Assembly: GCA_003170115.1 (NCBI GenBank) | Contig: PMZS01000107.1 | Coordinates: 1-7,271, forward strand | Reading direction: 5' to 3' | Origin: Spirochaetaceae bacterium | GTDB lineage: Bacteria; Spirochaetota; Spirochaetia; SZUA-6; Fen-1364 | Length of the DNA: 7,271 nt | Shown: positions 6,334-7,271 of the stretch, in pieces | Layout: every line of letters starts with the position of its first letter | Position numbering within the stretch: the stretch's first letter is position 1 | Program-made: the position numbers and the translations under genes | Notes under the pieces: model-generated | Database searches by the model: none | Told to the model about the DNA's origin: nothing | What the model saw: the letters and a program-made list of their open reading frames with translations, nothing else

Positions 6334-7223
6334 CGGCTTCTCGCCTGGTCCGCACCCGCGGCAAACCAGTCGATGAGCTTCCTCGCCACGGTGATCGGAT
6401 CCGGAAGCCGGGGGAGAGAATCAGCGCTGTACCAGCTCGCTTCAACGATCTCGGCGGGATCGACGGTGATCTCTCCCGAAGCGTGCTCCGCGGTGAATGC
6501 AACCATCAGTGAATGCGGGAATGGCCAGGGCTGGCTGGCGAAGTAGCGCAGGTTCCTCACCTCGATGCCGGTCTCCTCTCGGACTTCGCGCGCCACGCAC
6601 TCCTCGAGGGTCTCGCCCGGTTCGACGAAACCGGCAAGCACGCTGTGCAGGCCGGGCGGGAATCGCCGGGCCCTGGCCAGCAGGATGCGCTCACCCCTGA
6701 TCACCGCGACGATCACCGCGGGTGAAATCCGGGGATAGCTGAGGTGACCGCAGGCGGTGCAATGCATTGCCCGCTCGCCCGGTTTCAGCGCCGTGGGGCT
6801 GCCGCAGGAGCCGCAGAAACGATGCGTGCGGTCCCACTCGGAGATCTCCAGTGCTCGTGCCGCGACTGCAAAGAAGCGCTCCGAGATCGTGCCGAAGAGG
6901 CTCCTGACTTCTTCAAACTCCCAGCCGGCGGGTGCGTGCGTCTCCGCCGGAACCCCCAAAGCCCGGCAAGGAGTGGTCCCGATTGTTCCGATGAGATGCG
7001 CTCGTTCGGAAGGCAACCCGAGGTACGCCGTTTCTGGAGTGAGGGGAAGCTCAATCGAAGCTCCGTCCCTGGCGATCAGCAAGTCGCTGCCCCGGAGGAT
7101 GAACCAGTACGAGGGCGCGGCATCCTGGATATCGCTCTCGCCGCCGGGGACGAAGTTTTCAAAGGAAGGAATTGCCACAAGCAGGAACGTAGCAGGACAG
7201 CGTTCCTTATTAAAGTGATCCAA
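6330..7223 (-). CDS. nudC: NADH pyrophosphatase / NAD-capped RNA hydrolase NudC
   Basis: Nudix hydrolase that splits NADH to NMNH and AMP and, in E. coli, removes NAD caps from RNA. The 297-residue product has a variable N-terminal domain (about 1-130), a four-cysteine zinc ribbon (Cys137, Cys140, Cys155, Cys158), and the Nudix domain with a complete box from Gly198 to Ile220 (Glu204, Arg212, Glu213, Glu216, Glu217, Gly219). The NudC specificity motif SQPWPFPHS follows at 230-238, which separates it from generic Nudix enzymes. The start is uncertain: no in-frame ATG exists between an upstream TGA and the conserved part. The first candidate is TTG at 7223-7221; a GTG at 7178-7176 (residue 16) is the alternative. 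Neither has a well-placed Shine-Dalgarno sequence. The stop overlaps tag by 4 nt, making it first gene of the coupled set. Confidence 0.93.
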   Translation of the reverse strand: MDHFNKERCPATFLLVAIPSFENFVPGGESDIQDAAPSYWFILRGSDLLIARDGASIELPLTPETAYLGLPSERAHLIGTIGTTPCRALGVPAETHAPAGWEFEEVRSLFGTISERFFAVAARALEISEWDRTHRFCGSCGSPTALKPGERAMHCTACGHLSYPRISPAVIVAVIRGERILLARARRFPPGLHSVLAGFVEPGETLEECVAREVREETGIEVRNLRYFASQPWPFPHSLMVAFTAEHASGEITVDPAEIVEASWYSADSLPRLPDPITVARKLIDWFAAGADQARSR

Positions 7224-7226
7224 AAT

Positions 7227-7241
7227 GATACAGAATGTATC
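7227..7241. repeat. 15-bp dyad between the nudC upstream repeats
   Basis: GATACA-GAA-TGTATC has perfect 6-bp arms around three bases. Its left arm overlaps the end of the first direct repeat and it covers the -10 candidate of nudC, the position expected for a repressor operator. Arms of this length can occur by chance in AT-rich DNA, so the call is cautious. Confidence 0.4.
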
Positions 7242-7263
7242 TATATGGTAAGAGATGATTCAA
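7234..7263 (-). promoter_or_regulatory. Candidate sigma-70 promoter of the nudC-tag-phoB-phoR unit
   Basis: On the minus strand, TTGAAT (7263-7258; 4 of 6 matches to TTGACA) is followed 18 bp later by TACATT (7239-7234; 4 of 6 matches to TATAAT). A start site would fall near 7227, only a few bases before the TTG candidate start of nudC. That would make a nearly leaderless message, or favour the later GTG at 7178. The -35 lies in one direct repeat and the -10 in the dyad. Confidence 0.4.
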
Positions 7264-7271
7264 AATGATAC

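Larger units (their letters stand above)
7216..7271. repeat. Near-perfect 16-bp direct repeat upstream of nudC
   Basis: TGATCCAAAATGATAC at 7216-7231 and TGATTCAAAATGATAC at 7256-7271 differ at one base and start 40 bp apart. Each copy holds TGAT twice at a 10-bp interval, so four TGAT units lie on the same DNA face pattern. The second copy ends at the window edge and further copies could lie beyond. The stretch is much richer in A+T than the coding DNA. Regulator binding sites upstream of nudC are the simplest reading; nothing here identifies the regulator. Confidence 0.6.

Noticed and set aside
7224..7271. Pho box upstream of nudC
   Set aside because: A TTACCA half-site can be found, but no further matches fall on an 11-bp period; the visible repeats have 10-bp and 40-bp spacing and a different sequence.

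Overview
The window is compact, GC-rich bacterial DNA (roughly 60% G+C by eye). Everything convincing is on the minus strand, so transcription runs from high to low coordinates. It is a phosphate-starvation locus, in transcription order nudC, tag, phoB, phoR, then pstS, pstC, pstA and the first 98 codons of pstB, which runs off at position 1. The proteins point to a bacterium with a cytoplasmic membrane transporter and an exported PstS. I cannot name the phylum: PhoR has an extracytoplasmic sensor and the Pho box uses TTAACA half-sites, both recalling Bacillus-type systems, but neither is diagnostic and the PstS signal peptide has no convincing lipobox.

Positions 4949-7223 carry nudC (NADH pyrophosphatase), tag (3-methyladenine DNA glycosylase I) and phoB. 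phoR follows at 3201-4952. These four genes are strung together by start/stop overlaps (ATGA between nudC and tag and between phoB and phoR; tag also overlaps a possible GTG start of phoB). This implies one translationally coupled transcript from an AT-rich upstream region near 7224-7271. That region holds a near-perfect 16-bp direct repeat, a short dyad and a plausible sigma-70 promoter.

A 105-bp gap (3096-3200) separates phoR from pstS and is the largest non-coding stretch. It holds a convincing Pho box: TTAACA, TTAACA, TTCACG and a weaker CTAACC, each exactly 11 bp apart and pointing at pstS, with the first overlapping the phoR stop codon. Downstream come a weak -10 candidate, a perfect 15-bp palindrome and a strong Shine-Dalgarno sequence for pstS. 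pstS, pstC, pstA and pstB follow with gaps of 20 and 1 nt and then a 19-nt overlap.

The expected circuit is as follows. PstS captures periplasmic phosphate, PstC/PstA form the channel and PstB powers it. Transporter state is sensed by PhoR (in well-studied systems through PhoU, not seen here). PhoR phosphorylates PhoB, which activates the pst operon through the Pho box. The core is a classical system. The less ordinary parts are the fusion of nudC and tag into the phoBR transcription unit and the architecture of the two regulatory regions. I see no RNA genes, mobile elements, CRISPR arrays or defence genes.
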